The position numbers and the translations under genes are program-made. A DNA stretch of 64,000 nucleotides from Trichostrongylus colubriformis (taxonomy: Eukaryota > Nematoda > Chromadorea > Rhabditida > Trichostrongylidae), in contig OZ022256.1 in assembly GCA_963978905.1 (NCBI GenBank), forward strand, positions 34,807,426-34,871,425, read 5' to 3'. Positions within the stretch are counted from its first letter, which is position 1, and every line of letters begins with the position of its first letter. The notes beneath the pieces are model-generated. The model did not search any database, was not told where the DNA came from, and saw nothing but the letters and a program-made list of their open reading frames with translations. Positions 35,186 to 48,500 of this stretch are shown here, one piece after another.

Positions 35186-37860
35186 TACTGTCAAATTGCT
35201 GCAGCGGACTCTTCTGTTCTGATACAGAACAGATAGCACTCCAGCTAGCAGATTTCTCAATTTGACATCCACTTCAGATGTGGGACCAGTTTCTTTGAGG
35301 AGCTACGTGGAAACGGTATAGATGGGAAAGTTTTCTGCTTTGTGACAGCTGTGCTGTTGTCGCGAATGCATTTTGAACGTACTGGATCTTTTAGCCTTTG
35401 TAAGCTGCCCACAACTTCGCGGAACACTGAATCCTTGATGTTTTGTGCAAGAAAAACTGACGGACCGAGGCTGAAGAAGAGTTCACTAACAATAATTGAC
35501 ATGGAGTGGCGACGTTCCGCTTTTGCGGTGGTGGACTGGGTTAGCTGTGTCTCTCGTACGCGATTTCTTCGGCCGTTTCCCTGATGTTTCGTCAGAACCG
35601 CTCGGAAGTGAGGCGCTTGGTGGTATAGTGGTGAAATCCTAAATCTTGAGCCACGTTTAGATCTTTGAGGAAGACGATTTGGTCAAAACGCCAGGCCGTC
35701 AATAGAAGCTCCACATAGCTACTACAAGGATGCTGAGTTATGGGTAAAAGCTTCGGTGTCGGACGGGACTCGAACCTGAACTTCATCCTTTCCGGGAACC
35801 TCCTTGGCACAGCAAATCATCTCTTTCATGCTTGAATGCTTGGTAACAGAGAACAGTGTTTTCGTATACTCTTTCATCCCCTGTCCTCTTTCGAGGCCTT
35901 TGAGGTCTCATCCGTTGTAAGCAGTAAAGATCGAGCCACGAAAATCAATCCACGTCGATACTGCGGCATTATGGCAGTAGTGGACTGAGGAAACTACTTC
36001 TCCAGAGCGTCTCAAAGGTCCGCATAAATAGACCATATATCATTATGTGTGATTTGCATCATTTGATGCTAATGCGCTGTTGTTTATCGCGTGTGGCGTT
36101 TTTATTCGCTCAGTGTTCCTCTTGATATCGAGTTACGACCGAGACAAAAAATGCTACTAGTTATCGCACAACAACTGTTCACCAGTTCTTGCATATTAGA
36201 ACGCTTTCTGAGAACCTTTGTGCTTACGGATCCTATTCTGTAGTGATGCAAAGTCATTGGGCTCACAAACTTTTCTATTACCAAACGTTCTTGTTAGTCA
36301 AGATTTTTCAAGTATTTTTTCATACTTCATGCTCAGAGCCGCTCCGTCTGGCTCTGTCTGCATTAGCTGATCGGCGAGAGCCACTGCATTTTGCTAGGAC
36401 GTAGCGTCACCAACGATGGCTTTTTTTCGTACGCGATAATGGTTGTTTGAAGCGGATGTTAATGCTTTTTTTCATTCTCATGTCTTTGTGGAGGAATTCG
36501 TTCGGAAAATAGCCTGGGGTGGGGTCTATTATTCCGAATGCGACCTCGATAATCCCTGTAAGAAGAAGCGAGCTCTCCAATTGCCTCCTTTCTCTCGCTT
36601 ACTTGTTTACTGTATGCTCTTCGCTGTGCATGATTCTTACATGATTGAAGCAAACACTACGTTGCGGATCCTTTGTTCACCGAGGTCTGTTCTAGACCTT
36701 TTGCCGTTCCTGCGAAGAATAGGTTCTGTGTCAGTGGTTTGCCGAACTTCAGATTCACTTGTGTTGAGTTGAGAACTCCAGTTCAAGACGTTTCTTGCGA
36801 AAGATTTCTACGGAACAAAAACTGAGATCAGCTAAAGTCAATTCCTTCTCTAACAGGCGCACCAGACAGTGAGACCGTGCTTAGTGAAAGTGTCTGTTGC
36901 AGGCTGGGCACAAACGCGGAACGAGTGATGCAGTAATCCGCAAATATTTAAAAACAAAAAGGCAATCTCTTTCGAACATCTTCTCAGCGACTGGAAAGAT
37001 TTCTAATGTTGTGAAATTATGTGGATCAGAGAAGCTAATACCTGTTCCCCACTGAAATCTGTCCTCAGACGTCGAGAGGGATCGGCTTCCAGGGGCGTGG
37101 TCAAAATTCGTGTTGGAGGGATCGTGTTGAAAAATGGCATTTCCCAAGGTCTAGTTGACGTAGCAGCATATGTCTCCCTTTTTGCACACTTCTTCCTGCA
37201 AAAATGACGCAACTGTGCTACATCACCAGCTGATTTGCAATTGATGACACGCCTCTGTCTCCTTTGATAATCCTCGTTCAGTAATGTTAAGCCTACATCT
37301 TGAAAAATGCTTGATACGAAACGCTAATTTGTGCTCTCTGAAGAGTGATTTTGTCGTTTAACTTCAGCTAAGGTAGCTGATTTGCTATTTCAACTATGAA
37401 GCGAGCGTAACAGTGCTTGTACATTGGAGTTTCACGACTGATACTTTCGATTGACGTCTCTTTGGGGTTGAGAGACCCCCAACCATCCATCATTCTGTCG
37501 AAAGGTTGTAATGGGGACACTCGCACTCCCAATCGCGCTCGAGACCGAGCTTAACGGCCACGCCATAGATCTGTGTAAATGTTGAATTCGTCCAACATAT
37601 CCATCATTGTGTCCCGAGCGATTGAAAAATGAATATTGAAGATTGCTGAATTACAACCTGTCTCCATATTATCTTACTTACCACTGATTTTTAGTTCGAA
37701 TTATTGTAATATGGGCACGTTATTGCTAACTATTGAAGAGTGATTTCCACTCGATGCAGTACAATCTTCCAATGTCGATTACGCTCATTTTGTCTCACCA
37801 AAATGATATTCAGTTTCGCGAGATACCTTTCTAAGCCATGTACCATGAATAGCGGCAGCA
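35186..37860. other. 2.7 kb without recognised features
   Basis: Only short ORFs with no motif. No transposon ends, hairpins or RNA genes could be supported. Confidence 0.5.
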
Positions 37861-39340
37861 TTGCAGGCAGGATCAAGCGTGACGTCGAATAAAATTTTCA
37901 AAAAATACGACCTTTATACGATCTTCCTTCCCCTTCCTTCGGGTTCCGCTTTTTCTGTGATTTCTACCCAGCTAACACGATTCACCAATGGAATCAAGAG
38001 TCTACGGTCAAAAAAAAAAAAAAACAGTGAGGTCAACCACCGGACAAAATAGGAGCTCATGAACCTAGCAAAACTCTATACTCATATTCCGACGCTGAAG
38101 CGTCTAAGAGAAATAAGAACCTAACAAAATTCAATACCTATATTCCGTAACGGAAGCGTCACCGACCCCTGGTAATGTGCTCGTCCTGTTATGACAAAGG
38201 GGAAGGCTTAAAAGTCATGTAAATCATGCGGCGGGTAATGGATGAAAAAAGCAAGGATAGAAAAGGTAAAAGCTAAATAGGACTAGAAGCGTTGGATATT
38301 GCGGTAGCGATGCGGCGATCACAGTGGGGTACTGTGAACCATTTCTTAATACTTTTTAGACCAATTGGCCGCCTGGTTTTTCTTAATGGTTGCGTAGTTC
38401 CCTATGCACTGAAATCCAGTCTAGCAAAATTTCAAAATTTTTTGAAGTGTTTCACTTGACCTTATGTGTACAAATTTGTGATGCAGCGTCTGTGAGAGAA
38501 ATATGCGCTTTCCAATGTCTATTTGGGCTATGCCGTATCTTCAAAAAGGAAGTTTTTGAAAGAAGCCACTCGAAGAAAAATTTTCTCGTTGAAATGGCGA
38601 GATCTTCCCAGCACTTTGGAAAAAAACGCATTGTGTCTGTTATGCCTCTAATACACATCTTTTACTCTCAGAAGACCTGGGTGACTGCCTCTGCTGGGCA
38701 TGAGTATTTCATTCACATTTTCAGTGAATACAAACGCTTCTACGTTACGCATAATGGCTCGCTAGCACCAGTAGGTGTCTGCATACGTGGTTTCGATGCC
38801 AGCTGTCCAACGAAAGGGCTATTGACGTTGGCCGGCTTCGTTGTGGATTGCGCCATGCATGATGTCTCCATCGACAATCCGTTAAAGGAACCGGAAGGGG
38901 TCCGAAACAAGAGAAAAATACAAAGAAATGAGCATTTTGTAACGAACGCAGAAGGTTAGAAGCGATAATCGGTGAAAAACCCGAATTCAAAAGTGCATCG
39001 CTGCGGTGTGTATTCGCGCCTCATTCGCACCACCGCACTGACTCCGAGTTGTCCGCTGTAGGAGATTGTGCGGTCCAACATTAGTCGTAGCACCTGACTC
39101 CCAGCGCAGTGGAGTGGCCATTCCCAACTACATTAGCATTCATGTAAGTACATCTAGAAACAGTGCAAGAAAGATCAAAGCAAAAAGTAAAAGGAAAAAG
39201 CAAATTTATAAAAGAAACATCTTTTCTTGGCACCATGCCACGGCGTCAAATTGGGGAGTTTGTGCAATGGCGGCCACTTGAACTCGTCCACACTACGTCT
39301 GTTCTACCGTAGGCCAAAATTACCTCCTTCTGGTGTCTTT
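37861..39340. repeat. Composite dispersed repeat, copy A
   Basis: The first part (37861 to about 38480, e.g. GATCAAGCGTGACGTCGA and TGGTTGCGTAGTTCCCTAT) matches 61220-61830 in the same orientation. The last part (about 38880-39340, e.g. GGCACCATGCC and GCAATGGCGGCCACTTGAAC) matches 62310-62790 in the opposite orientation. A 189-aa ORF at 38390-38959 runs across the junction and shows no family motif; I do not regard it as a gene. Confidence 0.7.
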
Positions 39341-39341
39341 A

Positions 39342-39768
39342 AAGGAATCGTCCACGGAAAATGCGTTTTTGTGTTACTCATACGTTTATGTTGTATTTGC
39401 CTAATGTGGGCCTCATGCAAAATTTCACGCGAAAAAATGCGAATCTGGCTGAGATACAGCACCACAAAGTGCGGTCCCAGTGGGCGGAGCCTAAGAGAAA
39501 AGCCTCGTTCCGTCGTCCGCCGTGGTCGGAGACGCATTGTAGGAGCAGAAAACTTCGTAAACAGTCCCACTCTCCGTTACCAACGGCGGCGGACCACGGG
39601 ACGAGGCTTTTTCCCTTAGGCTCCGCCCACTGGGACCGCACTTTGTGGTGCTGTATCTCAGCCAAATTCGCATTTTTTCGCGTGAAATTTTGCATGAGGC
39701 CCACATTAGGCAAATACAACATAAACGTATGGGTAACACAAAAACGCATTTTCCGTGGACGATTCCTT
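39342..39768. mobile_element. Foldback MITE, AAGGAATCGTCC family, copy 1
   Basis: Nearly complete palindrome: arms of about 200 bp starting AAGGAATCGTCCACGGAAAA, with TA on each side (39340-39341, 39769-39770). It abuts a dispersed repeat on its left. Confidence 0.88.
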
Positions 39769-40038
39769 TAAGTTAAAATATACGATATTACGTAATCGTC
39801 TTGGAATTGTAAACTGTAAACAAAGCATCGAGTATAGACCCCTCACCGCGCATAAGTTATGCGCCTTTGGTTGCAGCAACTTGACACCTTGTTTGCAGCC
39901 CTTAATCCCAAACGAACTAAGGAAGCAGCGTGCTCTTCGATCTACTTATCTTTGGCATTGTTCATGTGCTCTCCTCTCCACAATATTGTCTCAAGCACTC
40001 ATATTAAAAAATTTGTGTCTTTTCCTGTTTCCTATTTA

Positions 40039-40434
40039 AAGGAATCGTCCACGGAAAATGAGTTTTTGTGTTACCCATATATTTATGTTGTATTTGCCTA
40101 ATGTGGGCCTCATGCAAAATTTCACGACAGCACCACAAAGTGCGGTCCCAGTGGGCGGGGCCTAAGAGTAAAAGCCTCGTCCCGTGATCCGCCGCCGTTG
40201 GGAACGGAGAGTGGGACTGTTTACGAATTTTTTTGCTCCTACAATGCGTCTCCGACCACGACGGAACGAGGCTTTTCTCTTAGGCCCCGCCCACTGAGAC
40301 CGCACTTTGTTTGGTGCTGTATCTCAGCCAGATTCGCATTTTTTCGCGTGAAATTTTGCATGAGGCCCACATTAGGCAAATACAACATAAACGTATGGGT
40401 AACACAAAAACGCATTTTCCGTGGACGATTCCTT
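40039..40434. mobile_element. Foldback MITE, AAGGAATCGTCC family, copy 2
   Basis: Same ends and arms as the copy at 39342, 396 bp, with TA at 40037-40038 and 40435-40436. The left arm has an internal deletion (GCGAAAAAATGCGAATCTGG missing after TTTCACG). Confidence 0.87.
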
Positions 40435-42574
40435 TAAGGGATGCCGCCTCCTGTTCCTTCGAGTTTCTAAGTGAAAAATAAATCAAATTTTAGTTTCAGG
40501 TTTGAACCCGGCTAGCCAGTTCACGAATTCCGTTGAACATTGATCTTACCTCGGCGATCCGTCGATCTTACCTCAACGATTACACCCCCTCCCCCCCCCT
40601 GTCCCCCTCCTAGCGGACCAAACACGACCCCTGTCGTGAATTTCTCGGAGGCTTGACCCTGACCACAGCACAATGGAGTGCGAGAGAAGTTTTTCACTGC
40701 ATGGAATATGATGGGAGACATGCCTCATCTTACTTCCTTAATCATGTAATCAAAGGACTAGGGATGTGAATGATTTCTTGGCTGGGGAACTCTTCACGAG
40801 TGAAATATGTGCCAAGCAAGCTGCTTCTTTGAGATAGGGATTGTCCAACAGTCAACAAATACATACATGGATTCTTCAGCTCACAAAGAGAACGACCCAT
40901 GCGACGTTGCTTTTAGTTTTGGCACTTATCTTCGAGCAGATCCGGAAGTGGGCGGCTGACTAGACATTGAGAATCGGTTTCGTATGCAAGTCCCAAGTGC
41001 GATCATCGCATTGAAGGTGCGCGGAGTGCTTTATGCGTATGCATAAGTCTCCGTGCGAAGGGAACCACGAACTTCAGTTTCTACATCGTTTCAGATTTTG
41101 CACGTCCTAGACTAGATTCGAAGCGCGCAGACATCACCAAGGCCGACCGACAGATCTCAGACACTCGTCGGCCTTCATTTCAGTCAGTTTTCGCCCCGTG
41201 ATCCATGCTGGTTGGCCTTAATGGTCGACGAGGGCACTCCTCCGCATCAGGAAGGAGACGTGACTGTATGCTCCCTCAGCTGGAACCATAATGCTGTCCT
41301 CCCTGTAATTGCATGGAATCAATCGCTGCATGCCTGCGCGACCATTTGAACCAGTCATGTCGGAGCCTGTTTGCCCGGCGTCCGTGAGGAGCAATTTCGA
41401 TTCTTCGAACAGTTCGCTTTGTTGTTCTCACATCCCAAAACCCTCTTTGTTGTCTCGGTTGCTCTGAAACGTGTTGATGTGTTGTTAACATCATGAAAAC
41501 CTAGAGGCTGCAGCTGTGCGGTTGCTGCCACCTTTGATTGCGGCTCGCACATTAATCTTCTCCCACATGTGCCGTTGAATAATGAAAGATCATTTCTTCT
41601 TGATACTTGAACCTCGACAAATGAGAATATACATGAAGACTTGCAAATTCTCAGACTACAAAGGCCTACTAGGAATTTCCACCCCCTCCCCACTCCCGCT
41701 TTTCTTGGAACTGCTTTCACATTCAATTCGTCCCGTCAAAAGTGTGATGACTAGCAAACGAACTGGAAAGGGTTCTGAGGAGGCTCTACTGGCCCCGTCG
41801 ATAGAGGTCAGTCGCTGCATCGACTGCTCGCTCGCACGTATTCGGCTGGCGAACTTTGTTCTGCGTCTCCACTGCACACGAGCTGCCTCAACGAGGGTTC
41901 TGGCGCTCGACCATGACCGACCCAACCACTGTCCGTTATTTTCTGCTTTCTTCATTCCCAGTTCTAGCATTATTGGCTTCCCAAACCGTATATTCATTCC
42001 ATATCATCACACCTTGACTTCTTCGTGTTACTTTTCAGAATTCGAATTTTTTTCTTCCAACTTGCTATAAAACGATGAGAGTACTTGCGAGATTTTTCTC
42101 CTTTGAAGTGAGTACGATTTGTCGTTTCATCCAATATTTGCTGCTGTGCGATAGGGTACTTTGAATATGGGGCTACTGGTTAACACTGTGGGGGGGGGGG
42201 GGGTAAAATTTCAGTCTAATGCTCAATATCCACATCCCAGCACAATTAAAAAGAGGAAATAAAGGTGGGTAGATACGAGGAAATGATTGTGAGCCAGGGG
42301 AGGTATTATCTAATTCTAGGAAGGAGAGGAGTTTCGTCTCTCCCTTATTGAAAAGCTGCTTTCCCGTCAGTGTACATGTGATGGAATGCTGTCCCTCTCC
42401 TGATAAACATAACATTCAAGTTAAGTCAACTGTAAATTCAATCAGTCGGATCTACACACTTCCATTAAATTGTAAAGAAAGATGGAATAAGCTGACCGTT
42501 CCAAAGAATTCTGAATTGTAAGTCTCAGAAGAAGGCACTGGGTGGTCGGCTCGTTTTCCGTTTTCGAAGATTGA
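40435..42574. other. Intergenic, no gene seen
   Basis: Holds a C-rich tract (40583-40611) and a G run (42190-42204). The 162-aa ORF at 41582-42070 overlaps an opposite-strand ORF and has no motif. Confidence 0.5.
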
Positions 42575-42732
42575 CAAGGGAAGGATGCCAGGTCGAAGTG
42601 GCCATTTGCAATAAGACACATAGCACTCGACGCACTTTTGGACGCTGTTTTCAAATCAGGATCCAAAAGCGCGTTCGAGCGATATGTGTCTCATTGTCCA
42701 AATGGCCATATCGACCCGGCATCCTTCCCTTG
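42575..42732. mobile_element. 158-bp hairpin MITE
   Basis: Arms CAAGGGAAGGATGCCAGGTC and its mirror run for about 65 bp. TGA precedes and follows the element, a possible 3-bp target duplication of the PIF/Harbinger kind. Confidence 0.75.
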
Positions 42733-43716
42733 TGAGTGATATTCGCTCTACGCAGGGTTTATAATTACAATCGTTTGGAATCTCAAAAGTTCGCTTCCAT
42801 CTTTAATCGTCCAACTGTTCTCAATGACGTTAATAGCGCGTTCGATGCTCTTCCTGATCGTTCACTCGACCCGAAACTCACCTCCTGGAGACCACTTTTC
42901 ACATTGTGAATGATCTTCGGTGATCTTTTCTGCTGCTCTGGACTTCTGTAACAAACTTGATACACTTCCTCGTACCAACCGCTGTGTGATTCCTCCAATC
43001 ACCCAAAATGGTCAAGTGTACCAATTTAACTAGTACACCCCGCCAGGTATGCAATAAATATAAACAGACAAGTGAATATGAGCACTTTCCAAGCCGATTA
43101 GAGGCCTCATCACAGATGGAGAACCACTGTATTATTGCTCTCAGGACCTTGCAATCCACCATTCGCAGCGTACGATTTCAAAAGACAAATACTGTAGGGA
43201 ATAGCTGTGGCGTACAAAACTGTGGGCCGGTTTTACTGAAGGACGCTTGTCTTCAGTCGAACAACGAAAGCTGAAATCTGCGCGATTAAAAAAATTGTGG
43301 GACATGCAGAGGCTCACATAATTCCATATGTTTTGTAAGTACTTCAGTGTGCTTCTAAGCGAAGGAGGTGTAGTGGCAGGTGGCGCACACTTCCACTCTC
43401 ATGGTGTGGGGATCAAATCCCCATCAACGCTCGCACAGACCAACCATTTTTCCATACCTCCAGGATAGGTGAATTGTTACCATACTCGTCTGGGAGGATA
43501 AAAGCATCGACTGGTATATATGGGCTGACGCCCCTGCCACTCATTGTAGTACAGAGCAAGTCGCATTCACCTGCCACCACGGTTTTGTATGGACTAGAAT
43601 GCGTAGTGAACTCAATCTTTATCATTTCTTTGCCTTGTGCTCGAACAGTAGATCTATCGAGTCATTTTCTAGGAACCGTCTGTTCAGATCTGTGAAGGAA
43701 CATCTGGATATGATAT

Positions 43717-44150
43717 TTATATCAAGATAAATACTAAACTGTAAATATGTGTTAATGAACGTATGCAGTTCGATATTTCACTGGGTGAGCTACGCTTGTC
43801 CTTGACCCGTCTCGAGCCTTCCCGGTACGCGATCGATTGCTGTAGAAAAAACTTTTGACGTCTTGTTCTTTTCTGGAAGAAGCTCATCAAGTAGTAATGT
43901 ACGCCAACATAACGTGAGAAAATTTTGAATGGCATTTGGTTTACGTGCTTCTTCCACAAATTCCATTCCTTGTCAATTTCTTTGAGCATTAGAATCGGAC
44001 AAAAATTGGGCGAGCACCTCGAGTTTCCTTCCAAGTTTTGATGGAAGTAGTCCAAGTGGATGAGATAGTATCCTTGTGGGAGTTTTGCATTAAGCTAAAA
44101 GTCGTTCACCACCCCGAATTCGTCACGTGTCCTGATGAATAGTCTGCTGC
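43717..44150 (-). pseudogene. Unrecognised decayed ORF
   Basis: Minus-strand reading is open from about 44150 apart from one TAG near 44094. It reads FIRTRDEFGVVNDF, stop, then LNAKLPQGYYLIHLDYFHQN and on through KEIDKEWNLWKKH and KIFSRYVGVHYY. The composition is protein-like (aromatic-rich, few repeats), and the frame is kept through the stop. I do not recognise the family; a transposon or host gene relic are both possible. Confidence 0.4.
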
Positions 44151-44719
44151 CCTGCACGATTCGCGTAGCCCCTTTTCTTCTGAATTCCCTAGCCCATTCT
44201 GATGCTCCTTTCAAATGTGTGGCCCACTACAATGGTTGTTCTGATCCTTCTTTTCTGCATGAGTCGTTCGTTTCCTGCTGTAACTGATTCTCTATTTTGA
44301 TGATCTTCGACATACTTCTAAGGTTACTCATTGTTTTGTTTCCAGTGCTGACACATTGTGCCTTGATCCTTTCAATTTCTAGTGATTATTTATGATTTCT
44401 TCTCTCCACATCATATGATCATCACCTGAAACAGGCCACTAATTTGCAGAGTTTGCGGGGCTAGAACCTATTATAAGACGCGTGGATTTCACCTAGGCTC
44501 CGAAAAGGAAAAGGCTCTAGGCACCTGTATGTATGCACATAACGTCAGTCGCATTTTGCGGTTGCCATAAATTCTTCACAGCCACAAAATGTTTGATGTT
44601 TCAGGTCTACACATTACAATTAATTTACAGTTTTGTCTTGCAGTGCTTCACCATTGATAAACGTACCCTTACACATCAGATTACTTATTCCGCGAGGTTT
44701 CATTTTTTTGGGTAAGATA

Positions 44720-45365
44720 TTGGGTAGTCTAAAAAGTCTTTTCGTATTTTCAAATACTGCTTTTTCCCTCCAAACTGCTTTCCAGCAATCTCTTCTGTAC
44801 ATACACATGTAGTACAAGTCCACACGCATTTATAGGTATTATTGTCTTACATCTCCCGGATAACATTTTTCGGCAAAATAAACATATCAAAGGTCAACCT
44901 CATTTTCAATACAAAAATTTGTCTTTGAATGGCGTTAGACAGGGAAAGGAAAAGGTATAATCCGATGGAGCAAGATCAGGGCTATAAGGTGGATGGGGCA
45001 GCAATTTTTATCCAAGCTCGAGAATTTTTTGGCGAGTCACTTTTTCAATAGTGGGAAGAACTTGCCAAAAAATTCTCGAGCTTAGATAAAATTGCTGCCT
45101 TATAGCCCTGACCTTGCTCCATCGGATTATCACCTTTTCCTTTCCTTGTTTAACGCCATTCAAAAAATTAGAATTATAAATGAGGTGACTTTTGATATTT
45201 TTATTTTGCCGAAAAGGGTTATCCGGGAGATGGAAGACAACAATACCTATAGATGCGTGTGGACTTGTACTACATATATATATGTACAGAAGAAATTTTG
45301 TGGAAAGCAGTTTTGAGAGAAAAAGCGATATTTAAAAATACGAAAAGACTTTTTAGACTATTCAA
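44720..45365. mobile_element. Foldback element made of two inverted mariner 3' ends
   Basis: Arms of about 300 bp are inverted copies of one another, with ends TTGGGTAGTCTAAAAAGTCT and TTGAATAGTCTAAAAAGTCT. TA flanks both sides (44718-44719, 45366-45367). The right arm encodes a mariner catalytic fragment, MLPYSPDLAPSDYHLF, at 45092-45140; the left arm carries the same block inverted. The two 3' halves meet near 45035. Confidence 0.87.
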
Positions 45366-45583
45366 TATTTTCGACAAAGTGTAAGCTAATTATCCCACAT
45401 GTTGGGGGCTTTACCGGATCGTAGCTTTTCCATGATTTTGTTTATATCTCCTTTGAATCTATGTATAAATCGGATCTCCTACACTGGTCAGAATCACATA
45501 TGTAACTTCTTCGAAAGACCTATTCTTTACAAGTGGTACCCGATATTTCATAAATCGATTTAAACTGATTTTCAGTAAGCGGA

Positions 45584-48500
45584 ATGCGTTTGGCTTCACG
45601 AATGTGGGGTCTCGGATTACTGCTATGGCTGTTCGGCAGCTGCACTGCCGATCTCTTCACTGCTATCGCTGATATGCAGCGAATGCTGGGAGCGGAGAAG
45701 GAAGTGACTGTCGTCATCGACCAGTACATTGAAGCCGAACAGAAGCGACTGGACGAGTTGAAACGGTAAGATTTTGTGCCAATTTTCCTTTTGCGCAAAT
45801 TTCCAAGACACAATGCAGGATACTGGAAATCAAACATTGTTTCCCTAGCAAAAAAAAAAAAGAGTAAAAGGCTGTGCTGAAGACTAATCTAATCTGGACT
45901 AATCTCACTCATATCATAGAATCGTTCGAATAAGGCCTTCAATAACGTCAGTTTGGTGGCAGAACTTCTAAGAAGATTTACATGCAACCATGCAAAGACT
46001 ACTTTTCGCGGCGAGAAAATAAAATTGGATTTAATTTCTGGTTGACCACCGGAATTCTATGGTTCTCAAGTCTGAGCCGAGCATATGATCCACACTGTGT
46101 GTGATAAAATAAAATGGCTGGAATTTTGTGTAATGTTGGTCTCACCACGATCAGATCAACATAACCATTCATCTCCTCTGAAAAGAGTAGCCTTCATAAG
46201 GGATCCAGAAGAAGTGGTATAATCGCTGAATCGGCCGAGTGTTTCAGTCTGCATTACCTCAGTTCCTGCTCTCATTTTATTCATCCTGTTTTCATTTTAT
46301 GCATAACACCACCCCATACTCTTTTATCTCGTGAAGAAAACTAGCGCTCACCCATGTTACTGCATTCATTTCAACGTCCTAACAATAGGATCCGATAGCT
46401 GCGATGCACATGAGCATTAAAGTACGAGAGATTTCAAACGAGAGGCACATGATTTACGACTAAAGTGGGAGGTGGCTTCATTATTACATCGCTAGGATAT
46501 TACTGGTCCTTGCTCTTTGATCTTACTAAGAAACACTACGCTTTTATGGTTTTCCGAATCGATTATTTTGCTTCATGGGAGAGTAAATTAAAAAGAAACC
46601 ACGACTAAAACAGTGGTAACTTCCTCCAAACTAGCGCTTCGTAAGAATATATGAAGAGGAGTGGAAACAGTCATTCCAACAACAAACAAATCCACCACTC
46701 CAGATCAGGTGTATATCCGGGGAATAGGGATGTCGAATGCCAGCTAGGAGAGCCAGGGCAAGGTAATTGTTCGGATTCGACCACACACTGTGCCCCTAAC
46801 TCGCACGCATCGAGTTGCGCGCTGCGGTGCGAAATTCTATCCTAATGATATACACCACTTCTGATCTATTTAACCAGGCTATGCTCACTTTGACATACAG
46901 TATTTACTCGTAAATCTGTGTCTGTTCAATGACTGAATGACTGATCACGACGCATTATTTTTTGTTAACTTATCCATTCTTTTATTTATCTACTGACGCC
47001 CAGCAGGATTATCAGGCATATATTCTTACCATTCTTCCATCTATTCTCTCTTACTTTCTTATTTACGCTTTATTGATTCAACCGTTTTCTGGTTTTTTGG
47101 TATTGTTTTTCTCTCATTTTTCGTTTTGTCACCACTATAGTACTAGCAACCCTTTGCCCTCGGAAGCACCACACTGACTGATGAGCCTCCGGTGCTGACG
47201 AGGGCATAGTGGTTCGTCTGAGTAAAGGCGGAACAACCACTTTATATTTATTGAAGATACCTTCGAAGAATTTCAATTTATGCCTTTGTTACTGTGGAAG
47301 AATTATCAAAATAAAGAATCAGTTTGACCCTCTTAGGTACTGGTAGAGATGCAGTTATTCTTGCATTAGGATAATTTTTCTTGGAGAATCCTTTTATCTT
47401 CTAACTGGCGAACTTACAAGTAGGAAAAACTATCGTTTATTTTTACAAAACATTACTCAAACAGCTATGCAATGCATGATTAATTTGATGCGATCATTGT
47501 TCTTCAATGTTTTTTCATTATTTTTTCACTTGTTACTATGCGATGAGCAATAGCCAACACATGCGTGGATAAACAGCAGCTCGCATGGTCGCTAAGATGG
47601 GCTGCTGCGATATGAGGCCACATTGACATGATCTGTTGCACTCACGTTGACCTCGGAGGGGTATTGATCGACTATTACAAAGTGCACATTGAAAAAGTAA
47701 CTCTGCCAACTTCGGAATGTTATTTATTTGGCTCACCTAAGAAATGTGTTCATGTTCGTATCCGATATGTAGTAGGTTTCAATCCCTTTTTTAAAATCTG
47801 TATATTTTCTTCATCAGGTCATAAGGATCCGTTGGTATGATAGTGTTTGGTATGCCCTCAGACACCCCTGTCTGCATTCAAAACGGACAGACGCATATCG
47901 TAAAAAATCAAAACACATCCGACAAAAAGAAACCCGTGAACCTCGCTAGCAGTCTCTATCAATAGACATCGTAAAGGGTGAATTCGGCAGATTGTGGAAT
48001 AATTACAGAATATAAAAGTAGGAGTCTTCAGAATCGATGAAGAAAGAGCGAACTAAATTGGCAAAAAGAATTTGGAGAAGTAGGAGCCCAAAACCTTTCT
48101 TTTGACTCTTTTTCCTTCCACACCCCTCTGCTTCACTAGCCGATGGGGCAGGTGAAGATGGACGGGTGTATGCCAGGACAGAAAACTCGTTTTGCGGTGT
48201 TCTGTGTACGACGCGATGGTGCGAGCTATACGCGCAGTATTGGTTGGGTCCTGAAGCGACGACGGTGCTCTACGCTTCATTCTGAGTGTAATCGCTTCAG
48301 GACTCAACCGATTCGGCTCCCATAGCTTGTACCGGGTGTATATCGTTAGGACAGAAACGTCGCGTGGCCGTGTTCGGCACGCGACGGGTTGGTGCGAGCT
48401 ATGCGCGCAGTATTGGATGGGTCTTGAAGCGATGACAGTGCTCTACGCCTCATTCTATGCGTAATCGCTTTAGGACTCAACTAATACGGCGCGCATAGCT

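Noticed and set aside
35600..35790. tRNA-like promoter boxes (TGGTATAGTGG on plus, GGTTCGAGTCC on minus)
   Set aside because: The two boxes are on opposite strands and no cloverleaf can be drawn.
38390..38959. 189-codon ORF
   Set aside because: It spans the junction of two dispersed repeats and has no domain or codon signature.
41582..42070. 162-codon ORF
   Set aside because: Competes with a 113-codon opposite-strand ORF; no motif, no splice context.
43373..43440. tRNA-like stretch with GGGATCAAATCCCC
   Set aside because: A T-arm-like stem exists, but acceptor and anticodon arms do not pair; at best a SINE relic.
47130..47215. Hairpin containing CTGATGAG, considered as a hammerhead ribozyme
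   Set aside because: The required GAAA strand is absent; it is only an inverted repeat (GCCCTCG/CGAGGGC).
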